Below are positions 37,105 to 45,795 of a DNA stretch of 64,000 nucleotides, one piece after another. Under the pieces are notes generated by a model that worked only from the letters and a program-made list of their open reading frames with translations, had not been told where the DNA came from and ran no database searches. The position numbers and the translations under genes were made by a program. Source of the stretch: Myxococcales bacterium (GTDB lineage Bacteria > Myxococcota_A > Polyangia > Polyangiales > Ga0077539); assembly GCA_013298625.1 (NCBI GenBank), contig JAAFIF010000046.1, forward strand, positions 1 to 64,000, given 5' to 3'. Position 1 is the stretch's first letter, and each line of letters starts with the position of its first letter.

Positions 37105-39918
37105 GTGATCCGAGCGCCGCTGTCCATCGAGCTTTCGCCGCGAGAGATGCAAGAGATCGACGAGCGCTGGAGGGACGCCGTGCGCGCCCTGCAGTCCCTC
37201 GCGCAGCGGGACCTCTGGTACTGGAGCTCGTTCGAGCCAGAGCTTCCGACGACGGCGTTTCGCGAGGCGAAGCAGCTCGTGGGGCTGACAGAGCTGTTTC
37301 GCGCGCCGACGGCCGACGAGCTCGAGGCGGTCGCGCGCGGGCCGGACCAGAAGCTTCGGCGGTTGAGCCCCGCGCAGCTCGCGGAGATCCGAGAGGAGGC
37401 GCACTTCTCCGTTGCGAGTGTGCGCTACGAAGGCCAGCGACACGTGTGGGCGCTGACGGCGCTCTTGCAGCGCGGGCGGGGGCCGATCGGGCGGGCGCTG
37501 CGCCGGTCCGCGGCGTTCTGCGCGCGGCAGTTCATCGTCGAGTCGCGCGATCGATTGTTTAGAGAAAAATCAGTCAGCTTGATTGCTGGTGCCAGGCGTA
37601 TGCGCCGCGCAGCGCGCGGGCTCGCGGGCCTCGCGGTGGGGCTGGTCGAGCAGGCGCCGAAGCACGAGGGCTGGGATGTGGACGAGCGGCTGCGCGCGGC
37701 GCGGCGCGCGTATGTGCTCGAGGGGTGCGCGCGGGTGGACGCGGGGTGCTGGCGCACTTCGGACGGTCTGGTGCTGGACCTTCGGCTGCACGAGCCCTCG
37801 CTGTCGCACAAGATGATGTCCGCGCTCGAGCGGGTCTTCGCGCGCTCGCTTCGCGAGGATCGCGAGCAATTCTACCAGCGGATCGCCGCGGACGAGGCGA
37901 TCGAAGAGCTGGCTCCGGGGCTGGGCGCGGCGCTGGTCGAGCACGCGCGGGCGCGGGACGTCGTGGCGGAGATCGAGCGATTGTCGAGCGCCGCGATCGA
38001 CCTGAAGCGAACGGCGCTGCGGGAGGCGCTCGCGCGGGCGCACCCGACACGGGCGCTCATCGACGAGTGGGTGAGCGAGCAGGTGGCGCGCGGGTTGGAC
38101 GCGTGGGAGCGCGAGGAGCGCGAGGCCGTCCCGGCGCGGGCGCACGCGGAGCTCGTCGCGCGGGGGCTCGATCGAGAAGCTTGGATATTCTCTCGCGGAA
38201 TGCGCTTCGCGCGCGAGGTCGAGCCGGGCCTGCGCGCGGGGCTCGAGTCCGCGCGCGTCCCCGCGGGGCGCTTCGAGTGGCCGCGGCGGATCTGGCGTCG
38301 CGCAAACTGGAAGGTCACCCGTCACGAGCCCGAGGGCGCCGCGCCGTACTACACGCTCGACCGACACGCGCGGCCCGCGGTGACGACGGACGCTGTGGGC
38401 TGGCGACTCTCGAACCTCTGGCACCGCTCTGCGTGCGCGTGGAACAACGGGCTGCACTGGCTCCTCTCGGACAACTTGCTGAACGGCGCCCTCGGGTTGC
38501 GGGCGCTCTTCTCGCGAGAGCCGTTTCACCGCGGGTGGGACGTGGACGCACAGACCGGCGCGCTCGTTCAAGTTGGCCTGACGCCGACGTACCGCTCGCG
38601 CGTCCGCGCGCTGTGGCAGGGCGTCGCGGCCTCGCGTCGCGCGTTCGAAGCGCGGCCGGACACGGGCTTCGTGGGAAAGTCCGTCTCTCGCTGGATCTCT
38701 CGCTTCTGGAACTACGTGCTCAAGGGCGCGGTCGGCACCGCGCTCATCGCCGTGGGCCAGCCTGCGCTCACCGCGGTGAACCTCGCCGCGGTCTCGCTCC
38801 TCACCGCCACCTCCATGCTCTGGGCCCCGCTCTCGGGCGCGCTGCGCTACGCGCTCGACGCGCTCGTCTACGACAGGTTCGCCTGGCATTCGAGCGACCG
38901 CGCGCTGCCGATCGCACAACAGTTGATCGTGAACTTCGGCCTCGCGGGCGTGGGTCAGTGCGCGCTCGCGCTGTGCCTCGGGCTCGCGGTGCACCCGACG
39001 GTGGGCACCGTGGCGCTCGCGCTCGCAGGGGTGCGCGCGGGCGTTCGCGCGCTCTACGACGACGCGGCGCGGGCGGTGATCATCGGGCCGCTGGGGAGGG
39101 TTCCGGTGACGGGCGGGTTTCTGGCGCGGCGGGTCGAGGGGCCGGGCGTGTCCGCGGACTACTTCTTTCAAGTGCGACCGTCGCTCGTGTCGATGGTGCT
39201 GCGCGCGAAGATGGAGACCGAGGAGCTGCAGCTCTTTCAGCGAAAGACCCAGGAGAAGATCTGCGCACCACAAATCGAGCTGGGGCGCTTCGTCTCGCAG
39301 GTGTTGGGCCCCTTCTCTGCGGGAGCCGTCGCGTCCGAGCGCGCCGCGGCGCGGGTGGACGAGAGCACGGCGCGTCACCTCGAGGCGCTATCGCGCGCGC
39401 TGGCTCCACGGTTCGAGGCGCTGAGCGCGCTGACCTCGATCGCCGAGGCCGCGCACATCCGTCTCACGCGCGCGGACCTGGACGCGACCGTCGCGCGCGC
39501 TGGCTCGGAGGTGAAAGAGTTCTACAGCGAGCGGATCCTTCCGAAGATGACCGAGGTCGAGCGCGAGGACCTCTGGCGCGAGCGCGCGCTGGCGGTCGGA
39601 GACTTCGACGGGCTCGCGCGGCGGCTGCTCGCGGAGACGTTCTCCGAGGGGCTGTTGTCTCCGCTCGAAGAGACGGATCGATCGCTGCGTCTGGTGGTCG
39701 ATCACCTGCGCGCGAGTGATTACCTCGGGGCGCTCGAGCAGGGCCGCGCGGTGGCCGACGACCTGGACCGGGTGCGCGAGCCGTATCGCTCGACGAGCTG
39801 GATTTCGACGGACGAAACGCAGACGCCCTCCGCGCCCTCGGCGCTCTTCTGCGAGCGGCCGGGCGGCTGCGCCGAGTGGCTGCACCTGCCGCCGGAGCCC
39901 GAGCGCGAGACCGGGTAG
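37105..39918 (+). CDS. Large uncharacterised membrane-associated protein
   Basis: A 937-residue protein of unknown family. The N-terminal half is Arg/Glu/Ala-rich and helical (LSPREMQEIDERWRDAVRAL; VVAEIERLSSAAIDL). A hydrophobic block around residues 545-660 holds several possible membrane segments (VGTALIAVGQPALTAVNLAA; LIVNFGLAGVGQCALALCLG). The C-terminal third is again helical (MTEVEREDLWRERALAVG). It could be a membrane-remodelling or scaffold protein, but no motif supports a function. GTG 37105 is chosen over GTG 36997, since the upstream 36 residues look unlike protein. The end is 62 bp before a truncated lipoprotein. Confidence 0.7.
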   Translation: MIRAPLSIELSPREMQEIDERWRDAVRALQSLAQRDLWYWSSFEPELPTTAFREAKQLVGLTELFRAPTADELEAVARGPDQKLRRLSPAQLAEIREEAHFSVASVRYEGQRHVWALTALLQRGRGPIGRALRRSAAFCARQFIVESRDRLFREKSVSLIAGARRMRRAARGLAGLAVGLVEQAPKHEGWDVDERLRAARRAYVLEGCARVDAGCWRTSDGLVLDLRLHEPSLSHKMMSALERVFARSLREDREQFYQRIAADEAIEELAPGLGAALVEHARARDVVAEIERLSSAAIDLKRTALREALARAHPTRALIDEWVSEQVARGLDAWEREEREAVPARAHAELVARGLDREAWIFSRGMRFAREVEPGLRAGLESARVPAGRFEWPRRIWRRANWKVTRHEPEGAAPYYTLDRHARPAVTTDAVGWRLSNLWHRSACAWNNGLHWLLSDNLLNGALGLRALFSREPFHRGWDVDAQTGALVQVGLTPTYRSRVRALWQGVAASRRAFEARPDTGFVGKSVSRWISRFWNYVLKGAVGTALIAVGQPALTAVNLAAVSLLTATSMLWAPLSGALRYALDALVYDRFAWHSSDRALPIAQQLIVNFGLAGVGQCALALCLGLAVHPTVGTVALALAGVRAGVRALYDDAARAVIIGPLGRVPVTGGFLARRVEGPGVSADYFFQVRPSLVSMVLRAKMETEELQLFQRKTQEKICAPQIELGRFVSQVLGPFSAGAVASERAAARVDESTARHLEALSRALAPRFEALSALTSIAEAAHIRLTRADLDATVARAGSEVKEFYSERILPKMTEVEREDLWRERALAVGDFDGLARRLLAETFSEGLLSPLEETDRSLRLVVDHLRASDYLGALEQGRAVADDLDRVREPYRSTSWISTDETQTPSAPSALFCERPGGCAEWLHLPPEPERETG

Positions 39919-39980
39919 CGTCCGCGCGAGGTTGCGGGGCACACCCCTCGGTCTGGAGTGACTTCGCGCCACCGATCGAA

Positions 39981-40211
39981 GTGGCGGGTTACGGTCTGGC
40001 GGCGCTGTGCGCGACCCTGGTGGCGTGCGGGGCTCCGATGGACCCGTCGGGGTCCGACGCAGCGGGAAGCGATAGTGCAAACACAGTATCGCCTGTGAAA
40101 ACGGCGGAGATCGCGTCGCGCGGCGCGGTGGAGCCATCGCCGCGAGGCAGCCACGGGCAGAGCACGGCGGCGAGGATACCGGCGATCGGGTCGCCGACTG
40201 CGGTCGCGTGA
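39981..40211 (+). pseudogene. Lipoprotein N-terminus truncated into repeat A2
   Basis: A GTG-started frame encodes a clean lipoprotein signal (YGLAALCATLVACGAP, lipobox LVAC) and an acidic linker (MDPSGSDAAGSDSAN). At 40078 it runs into repeat A and ends at an in-repeat TGA after TVSPVKTAEIASRGAVEP and beyond. The mature domain expected after such a linker is absent. The structure is best read as a lipoprotein gene whose 3' part was lost at the repeat junction. Confidence 0.65.
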
Positions 40212-40242
40212 GCGACTGACCGCCGTTGAATGTTCTGTCCTC
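40078..40242 (+). repeat. Repeat A, copy 2 (165 bp)
   Basis: Full length with a few substitutions (starts CAAACACAG, GCGAGG for GGGAGG, ends TGTTCTGTCCTC). It truncates a lipoprotein gene on its left and precedes a beta-propeller-like gene. Confidence 0.96.
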
Positions 40243-40292
40243 TCCGAGCCATGATCCCTCCGTGTGCGAGCTCGGCCCGCAGCCGTGCTCTC

Positions 40293-42161
40293 ATGGCGCG
40301 CGACGCGATGGCGGCAGAGCTCGAGTTTTCTCTTGGCGAGGGATCAGTCTGGTCGCAGCTCGGCTGGGCCTGGTGCGATTGGCTCTCTGCCGACGGCTGC
40401 GAGCGGTGGGTGTACTGCGGCACCTCGGCGGCGAGGTTTCGCCTCTCGGACCTCGCGTGCCTCGCGCAGTGGCGCGTCGCGCCGAGCGAGCCCGTCGTGC
40501 AGTGGAGCCTCTGGCTCGGCGACACAGAGCCCGTGCTCGCGCTCGTGGTTCGATGCGACGACGGGCGCCTCGAGCTTCAGCGCTGGAGCTTCTGCGACGG
40601 AGAGAGTCGCTGCGTGACCGTGTACGAGCTCGACTCGGAGTACGCGCTGATGGACCTCACAGCGTCCGAGCGCAGCGGCTGCCTCTCGCTGTGGTGCGGA
40701 CGGCACGTCGTGATCGACATGATCGCGGGAGAGGTTCGCGGCGAGCTCGATGGCCCCGCGGCGACCGAGAGCCAGCTGCCCCGCGCGGTCTTCGACCGCG
40801 ATCGCGTTCGATGGGTGACGAGCACGGAGATCCGCACCGAAAGCCTCGTCGGAGAGCCCACGGTGCGCGCTCGGCTCGCGTGGACGCTGAGCTTCGAATC
40901 GCTCACCGAGCTCGACGAGTCCTATGCGCTGCTCAGCAACGCGACCGCTCCCTACGCGGTGGCGTTGCTTCATTTGGAAGACGGCTCGCTCATCGCGCTC
41001 GACGACGGACCGGTGTCCCGCGCCTGGATCACCGATCGCTCGCTCTATGTTCGCTACGGCAACACGCACATCACGGAGTACGCGCTCGACACAGGCGCGC
41101 GACAGCGCGTCATCGAGACGACCGCGGTCCGAACGGACACGCGACCGTTGCGTGGCGATTCGCTGCTCGATTGCTCGCCGGACGGCTGGCAGAGGTACGA
41201 CCGCCGAACGCTCGCGCTCGTCGACGAGCTCGTCGCGCGATCCGCGCCCCACACGCTCGCGCTCGACGCGAGCGGCGCTCTGCTCGCGGTGTGCACCGAA
41301 AAAACGCTGGTCGTCTACGATCTGCGCGCGCGCGCGACGGTCCTCGAGCACACCGCGGCCGAGGCGATTCGGATCGTTCAGTGGCTCGACAGCGGGGCGC
41401 TGCTCTTGACCAAGACGCACAGCGATCGGACGCAGCGCTTCGTCGAGTGCGTGCTCGAGCCGAACGCCTTGATCGAGCACGACGACGGGCGCGCATGGAC
41501 GGCGGATCCGATGACGTACGGCGCGCAGGCCACGCGCGACGGACGCGCGAGGCTCTTTCACGCGAGGCGCGACGCGAGCGTCGTGCGCGTGGCGATGGTT
41601 CGCAGCGCGAGCGGAGCGTGGATCGAGCTCGATCTCACCCGGGCGTTGATGCCCCCGAACGAAGTGTCGCTCGTCGCGAGCGACGACGACGCGAGCGCGA
41701 CGATCGCCACGGTTGACTGCAACAGCGGCGGACGATGGACGCGCATCAGGCTGACCGAGGACGGAGCCACGGACCAGACGCTGCTCGGTGATCGGACGCT
41801 CGACGCACCGTTCTTCGCTCACGGCGTCGCGCTCTGTCAGGAGCGCGTCGAGGGGACGCGCGCTCGTTGGTACGCGCTCTCGCCGGACGGGAGCTTCGTG
41901 AATCTTCCGCTCGAAGCCTACGGGGCGCGCGCGTACTTCGCGCGAGACGTCGGGGTGTTCGCCACGGTGAGCGAGGACCGAGCGCGCGTGTTCGTCGTGG
42001 ATCTACAGGGAGCGCTCAGGGCCACGATCGAACTGCCCGCGGAGAAGACCGCGACGACGGTCGCGATGGGACACCAGGGAGAGCGTGTGTTCATCGGCGT
42101 CTCGAACGGCGAAGTGCTCGTGTACCGCGTCGAGCCTGGCGATCACAGAAGCGCTCGCTGA
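40293..42161 (+). CDS. WD40/beta-propeller-like protein
   Basis: A 622-residue protein made of repeated short beta motifs: WRVAPSEPVVQWSLWLGD, LELQRWSFCDG, LLHLEDGSLIALDDG, TLALDASGALLAVCTEKTL, VVYDLRARATVLEH, and finally ERVFIGVSNGEVLVYRVEPG. The pattern fits a seven- or eight-bladed propeller, probably a protein-interaction scaffold. There is no signal peptide at the chosen ATG 40293. Upstream in-frame starts exist right after repeat A2 (ATG 40251), so the 5' end is uncertain. Confidence 0.7.
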   Translation: MARDAMAAELEFSLGEGSVWSQLGWAWCDWLSADGCERWVYCGTSAARFRLSDLACLAQWRVAPSEPVVQWSLWLGDTEPVLALVVRCDDGRLELQRWSFCDGESRCVTVYELDSEYALMDLTASERSGCLSLWCGRHVVIDMIAGEVRGELDGPAATESQLPRAVFDRDRVRWVTSTEIRTESLVGEPTVRARLAWTLSFESLTELDESYALLSNATAPYAVALLHLEDGSLIALDDGPVSRAWITDRSLYVRYGNTHITEYALDTGARQRVIETTAVRTDTRPLRGDSLLDCSPDGWQRYDRRTLALVDELVARSAPHTLALDASGALLAVCTEKTLVVYDLRARATVLEHTAAEAIRIVQWLDSGALLLTKTHSDRTQRFVECVLEPNALIEHDDGRAWTADPMTYGAQATRDGRARLFHARRDASVVRVAMVRSASGAWIELDLTRALMPPNEVSLVASDDDASATIATVDCNSGGRWTRIRLTEDGATDQTLLGDRTLDAPFFAHGVALCQERVEGTRARWYALSPDGSFVNLPLEAYGARAYFARDVGVFATVSEDRARVFVVDLQGALRATIELPAEKTATTVAMGHQGERVFIGVSNGEVLVYRVEPGDHRSAR

Positions 42162-42212
42162 TCCGCACGTCGCACGAAGCTGCGCGCAGCGATCAGCGCT
42201 CGCGCAGATATG

Positions 42213-42377
42213 CCAACACAGTATCGCCTGTGAAAACGGCGGAGATCGCGTCGCGCAGCGCGGTGTAGCCATCGCCGGGAGGCAGCCACGGGCAGAGCAC
42301 GGCGACGAGGCTACGGCCGATCGGGTCGCCGACTGTGGTCGCGTGAGCGAGCGACCGCCGTTGATTGTCCTATCCTC
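42213..42377 (+). repeat. Repeat A, copy 3 (165 bp)
   Basis: Full length; the most diverged of the complete copies (GCAGCGCGGTGTAGCC, CTACGGCCGATC, GTTGATTG). It lies between two same-strand intact genes, 51 bp after one and 212 bp before the next. Confidence 0.96.
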
Positions 42378-42589
42378 GGAGAGCGAAGATTTGCAGTGAC
42401 GGAGCACGTCATTTCACGCCGTAAAAGATCAGCTCAAATGATCTGCGCCGTGATATTCCACCGTTCGAGCGTAGGAGAATTCGAGAGGTCCCGCGCACCG
42501 AGGCGCGAGGGGGGGGGCTGCGTCTGCGGTCACCTCCGGCGGACCATGTTGACTGCAACGTTGTTCGAAAGGTGGATCGAGTGAGATCA
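42378..42589. other. Non-coding stretch, promoter region of Cys-rich lipoprotein
   Basis: No convincing reading frame. The segment is lower in GC than its surroundings (CGTAAAAGATCAGCTCAAATG) with an imperfect GATCAG...ATGATC dyad, and contains a G9 tract near 42508-42517. It probably holds the promoter of the downstream lipoprotein gene; no clear -35/-10 pair could be fixed. Confidence 0.4.
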
Positions 42590-45568
42590 ATGAATCGCGC
42601 CGCAATCGCGTGCGCTGCGCTGCTGATGGCGGCCTGTTCGGGCCCCACGACTCCGAGCGATGCGTCGCCGGATCGTGGGGATACCAGCGTTCGGCCAGAT
42701 GCTCCGGGAAGTGACGTGCGCACGGACGTTCAGAGTCCGCGGGACGTGCAGGAGAACGACGTCCCGAATCCGCAGGACGTCCCGAATCCGCAGGACGTCC
42801 CTGATCCGTCCGACGTGATGGATCCAGATGCGACGATGGCGGACGTCCCCTCGGACACGCCGATGATGTGCGCGATGGGGCAGACCCTCTGCGGGGCAAC
42901 GTGCGTCGACACGAACACCAGCGCCGCCAACTGCGGGATGTGCGACCGTTCGTGCGGAGCAGGACAGACCTGCGCCGGTGGGATGTGCCAGGGCATGGTC
43001 ATGTGCGGCATGGGTGAAACCGCCTGCGGAATGGCCTGCGCCAACCTGCAAACGGATCCGATGAACTGCGGCTCGTGCGGCGGCGCGTGTATGGCTGGCG
43101 ACGTCTGTACGATGGGCCGCTGCGGCCCGCCGCGCATGATGTGCCCGATGGGCCAGACGGACTGCACGCCGATGGCGGCGATGCCCACGTGCGTCGACAC
43201 CCAGACGAGCAACATGAATTGTGGTGCCTGCGGCACCGCGTGTATGGCCGGCACCACCTGCGTCGCCGGCGCGTGCACCTGCGCGATGGGCACGACCCTC
43301 TGCGGTCGCGACTGCGTCAACACGCAGACCGACGGGATGAACTGCGGCAGCTGCGGCACGGTCTGCCCGATGGGCCAGGTCTGCAACATGGGCACCTGCG
43401 GATGCCCGGCGGGACAAACGCTGTGCGGCGGCGTCTGCGTCAACGCGCAGACGGACAACGCCAACTGCGGGACGTGCGGCACGGCCTGCACGGGCGGGAC
43501 GACCTGCACGGCGGGCGCGTGCGCGTGCCCGATGGGGCAAACGTCCTGCGGGACGCCTGCGATGTGCGTCAGCACGCAGACTAGCAACACCAACTGCGGG
43601 ATGTGCGGTCGCGCGTGCGCGATGGGACAGACCTGCACCGCGGGCGCGTGCGCGTGTCCGATGGGCACCACGCTCTGCGGCGCAGGCGCGATGGCCGCGT
43701 GCGTCAACACCCAGACGAGCAGCACCAACTGCGGCGCGTGTGGAATGGTCTGCGCGATGGGCACGAGCTGCATGGCGGGTCGCTGCATGGGCACGCCTCC
43801 GGCGAACGACACGCGCGCGGGCGCCACGGTGATCAACCTCGCGATGCCCTCGCAAACGCTGATGGCGGACACGACCTCGGCGCGCAACAACACGACCGCG
43901 TGCGGATGCACCTCGGGCAACGACGTGTTCTACACGTTCACGATCACGCAGCCCGAGGTCATCTATGCCGACACGTTCGGCGCGACGTGGGACACGTCGT
44001 TGTTCATTCAGGACGCGGCCGGCACGAACGTGATGGCGGCGCCTGGCTTCGTGACGTGCAACGACGACCACGCAGCGGCTGGATTCTGCACGGGCATGAT
44101 CGGTTCGAACTTGCAGTCGCAGATCGCGGCGCGGCTGAACCCGGGGATGTACTTCCTCGTGCTCTCGGGCTGCGGCGCTGGCCCTGCAGGAATCCACTTC
44201 CAGCACGCGCCTGCGGGCAACGGAACGACGACGCGCATCGCCCCCGACGCCACCACGCGCACCGCGATGAGCACCACCGCGGGCACCGGCACCGCGTCGG
44301 GCACCTGCTGCTCGACCGGCGCTGACAACTCGCTCTTCTGGGTGACGTGCCCCAACACCGCGACTGCGTTGCTGCACGCGAACACCTGCAACACGATGTC
44401 TGGCGTGACGACGGCCGCGTACAACGTCTCGCTCTCGCAGAACACGCCCGCGCGCGGGACCGTGGTCTGCAACGATGACATCACCGGGGCGTGCGGCAAC
44501 GGCTCGAGCGTCGTGGCAACGATCCCTGCGACCACGGCGACCACGGCCAACCTCAACACCATCGTCGTCGACGGCTGCGCTGCTTCGGGCGCCGCGACGG
44601 TGAACTTCACGCTCGCGCCGCCGTGCGGGGCCGGGCAGCGCTGCAACGCGGCGTGCGTGGACACGCAGAACGACGTGAACAACTGCGGCGCATGCTCGCG
44701 CCGCTGCGCCGTCGGCAACCGCTGCATCGCGGGCGCCTGCGTCGCTCCGCCGGCGAACGACCTGCCTGCGATGGCGACGGTCATCAACATGACCAACCCA
44801 CAGACGGTCATCACGGGGATCGACACCCGCGCGGCCACCAACAACACCGCGGGCCCGTGCGGCTGCACCTCGGGCAGCGACGTGTTCTTCAACTTCACGA
44901 TCGCCGCGGGTCAGTCCGAGATCATCTACGCGGACACGCTGGGATCGAGCTACGACACGTCGCTGTTCGTTCAAACCCTCGCCGGAACGAACGTCACCGC
45001 GACGAACCTCCCCGCCAACGGCATCGCGTGCAACGATGACGGCGGCCTCGCGGGTTGCGGCACGGGCCTCCAGTCGCAGATCATGCTCCGCCTCGACGCT
45101 GGAGCGTACCGACTCGTGCTCTCGGGCTGCGGCTCGGGCACGGCGAACCTGCGCTTTCAGCACGCGCCCGTCGGCAGCAACGTCACGGCCACAGGCCTCC
45201 GCTTGCTGCCTGCAGGCGCCTCGACGCCGGGCGGGACGATCACGAATCCGCCCGCAGGACGCGTGAACCTCGGCTGCGCAGCCGCGGGTCCCGAGCACAC
45301 GTTCTACTGGCACACCTGCGCTGCGGCGACAGCGGGCATGTTCACCGCGTCGACCTGCGGCCGCGCGACGTGGGACACGTCGATCGCGCAGTACAGCCCT
45401 GGTCGCGCTGCGCCCACCTCGTGCAACGACGACACCGGTGGAACGTGCGGCGTTCGTTCGTCGATGACCTCGGCGATCCCCGCGGGCGCCGGTCTGCACA
45501 TGTTCTACATGGACACGTTCAACACGGCGACGCCGGGCGCGTACACGGTGCAAATCACCCGCCCGTGA
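42590..45568 (+). CDS. Cys-rich Stig1-like repeat lipoprotein
   Basis: A 992-residue surface lipoprotein (lipobox LMAACSG near residue 15). An Asp/Pro linker with direct repeats (NPQDVPNPQDVPDP) precedes seven modules of about 42 residues with the pattern CxMGQTxCGxxCVxTQTDxxN followed by CGxCGxxC and C(x)6C, resembling the Stig1/MXAN cysteine-rich repeat; an eighth lies near residue 690 (CGAGQRCNAACVDTQ). Two beta-sandwich-like domains follow (each with CGCTSGxDVFxxFTI and a YDTSLFVQ-type strand), related to prepeptidase C-terminal-like domains. The six to eight cysteines per module probably form disulfides outside the cell. Role: surface adhesion or scaffold (inference). The GTG at 42581 is an alternative start. 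Confidence 0.85.
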   Translation: MNRAAIACAALLMAACSGPTTPSDASPDRGDTSVRPDAPGSDVRTDVQSPRDVQENDVPNPQDVPNPQDVPDPSDVMDPDATMADVPSDTPMMCAMGQTLCGATCVDTNTSAANCGMCDRSCGAGQTCAGGMCQGMVMCGMGETACGMACANLQTDPMNCGSCGGACMAGDVCTMGRCGPPRMMCPMGQTDCTPMAAMPTCVDTQTSNMNCGACGTACMAGTTCVAGACTCAMGTTLCGRDCVNTQTDGMNCGSCGTVCPMGQVCNMGTCGCPAGQTLCGGVCVNAQTDNANCGTCGTACTGGTTCTAGACACPMGQTSCGTPAMCVSTQTSNTNCGMCGRACAMGQTCTAGACACPMGTTLCGAGAMAACVNTQTSSTNCGACGMVCAMGTSCMAGRCMGTPPANDTRAGATVINLAMPSQTLMADTTSARNNTTACGCTSGNDVFYTFTITQPEVIYADTFGATWDTSLFIQDAAGTNVMAAPGFVTCNDDHAAAGFCTGMIGSNLQSQIAARLNPGMYFLVLSGCGAGPAGIHFQHAPAGNGTTTRIAPDATTRTAMSTTAGTGTASGTCCSTGADNSLFWVTCPNTATALLHANTCNTMSGVTTAAYNVSLSQNTPARGTVVCNDDITGACGNGSSVVATIPATTATTANLNTIVVDGCAASGAATVNFTLAPPCGAGQRCNAACVDTQNDVNNCGACSRRCAVGNRCIAGACVAPPANDLPAMATVINMTNPQTVITGIDTRAATNNTAGPCGCTSGSDVFFNFTIAAGQSEIIYADTLGSSYDTSLFVQTLAGTNVTATNLPANGIACNDDGGLAGCGTGLQSQIMLRLDAGAYRLVLSGCGSGTANLRFQHAPVGSNVTATGLRLLPAGASTPGGTITNPPAGRVNLGCAAAGPEHTFYWHTCAAATAGMFTASTCGRATWDTSIAQYSPGRAAPTSCNDDTGGTCGVRSSMTSAIPAGAGLHMFYMDTFNTATPGAYTVQITRP

Positions 45569-45611
45569 CCACCGACGCGCGTCTGCGGGGACGACGCGCG
45601 GGCTGACCAAA

Positions 45612-45776
45612 CCAACACAGCATCGCCTGTGAAAACGGCGGAGATCGCGTCGTGCGGCGCGGTGGAGCCATCGCCGAGAGGCGGCCACGGGCAGAGCACG
45701 GCGACGAGGCCACCGGCGATCGGGTCGCTGACTCCGGTCGCGTGAGCGACCGACCGCCGTTGAACGTCCTATCCTC
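45612..45776 (+). repeat. Repeat A, copy 4 (165 bp)
   Basis: Full length; GTTGAACG at the right arm. It sits 43 bp after the Cys-rich lipoprotein stop and 19 bp before the hydrolase start, both genes on the plus strand. Confidence 0.97.
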
Positions 45777-45795
45777 TCGATGCTACGAGTGAACA

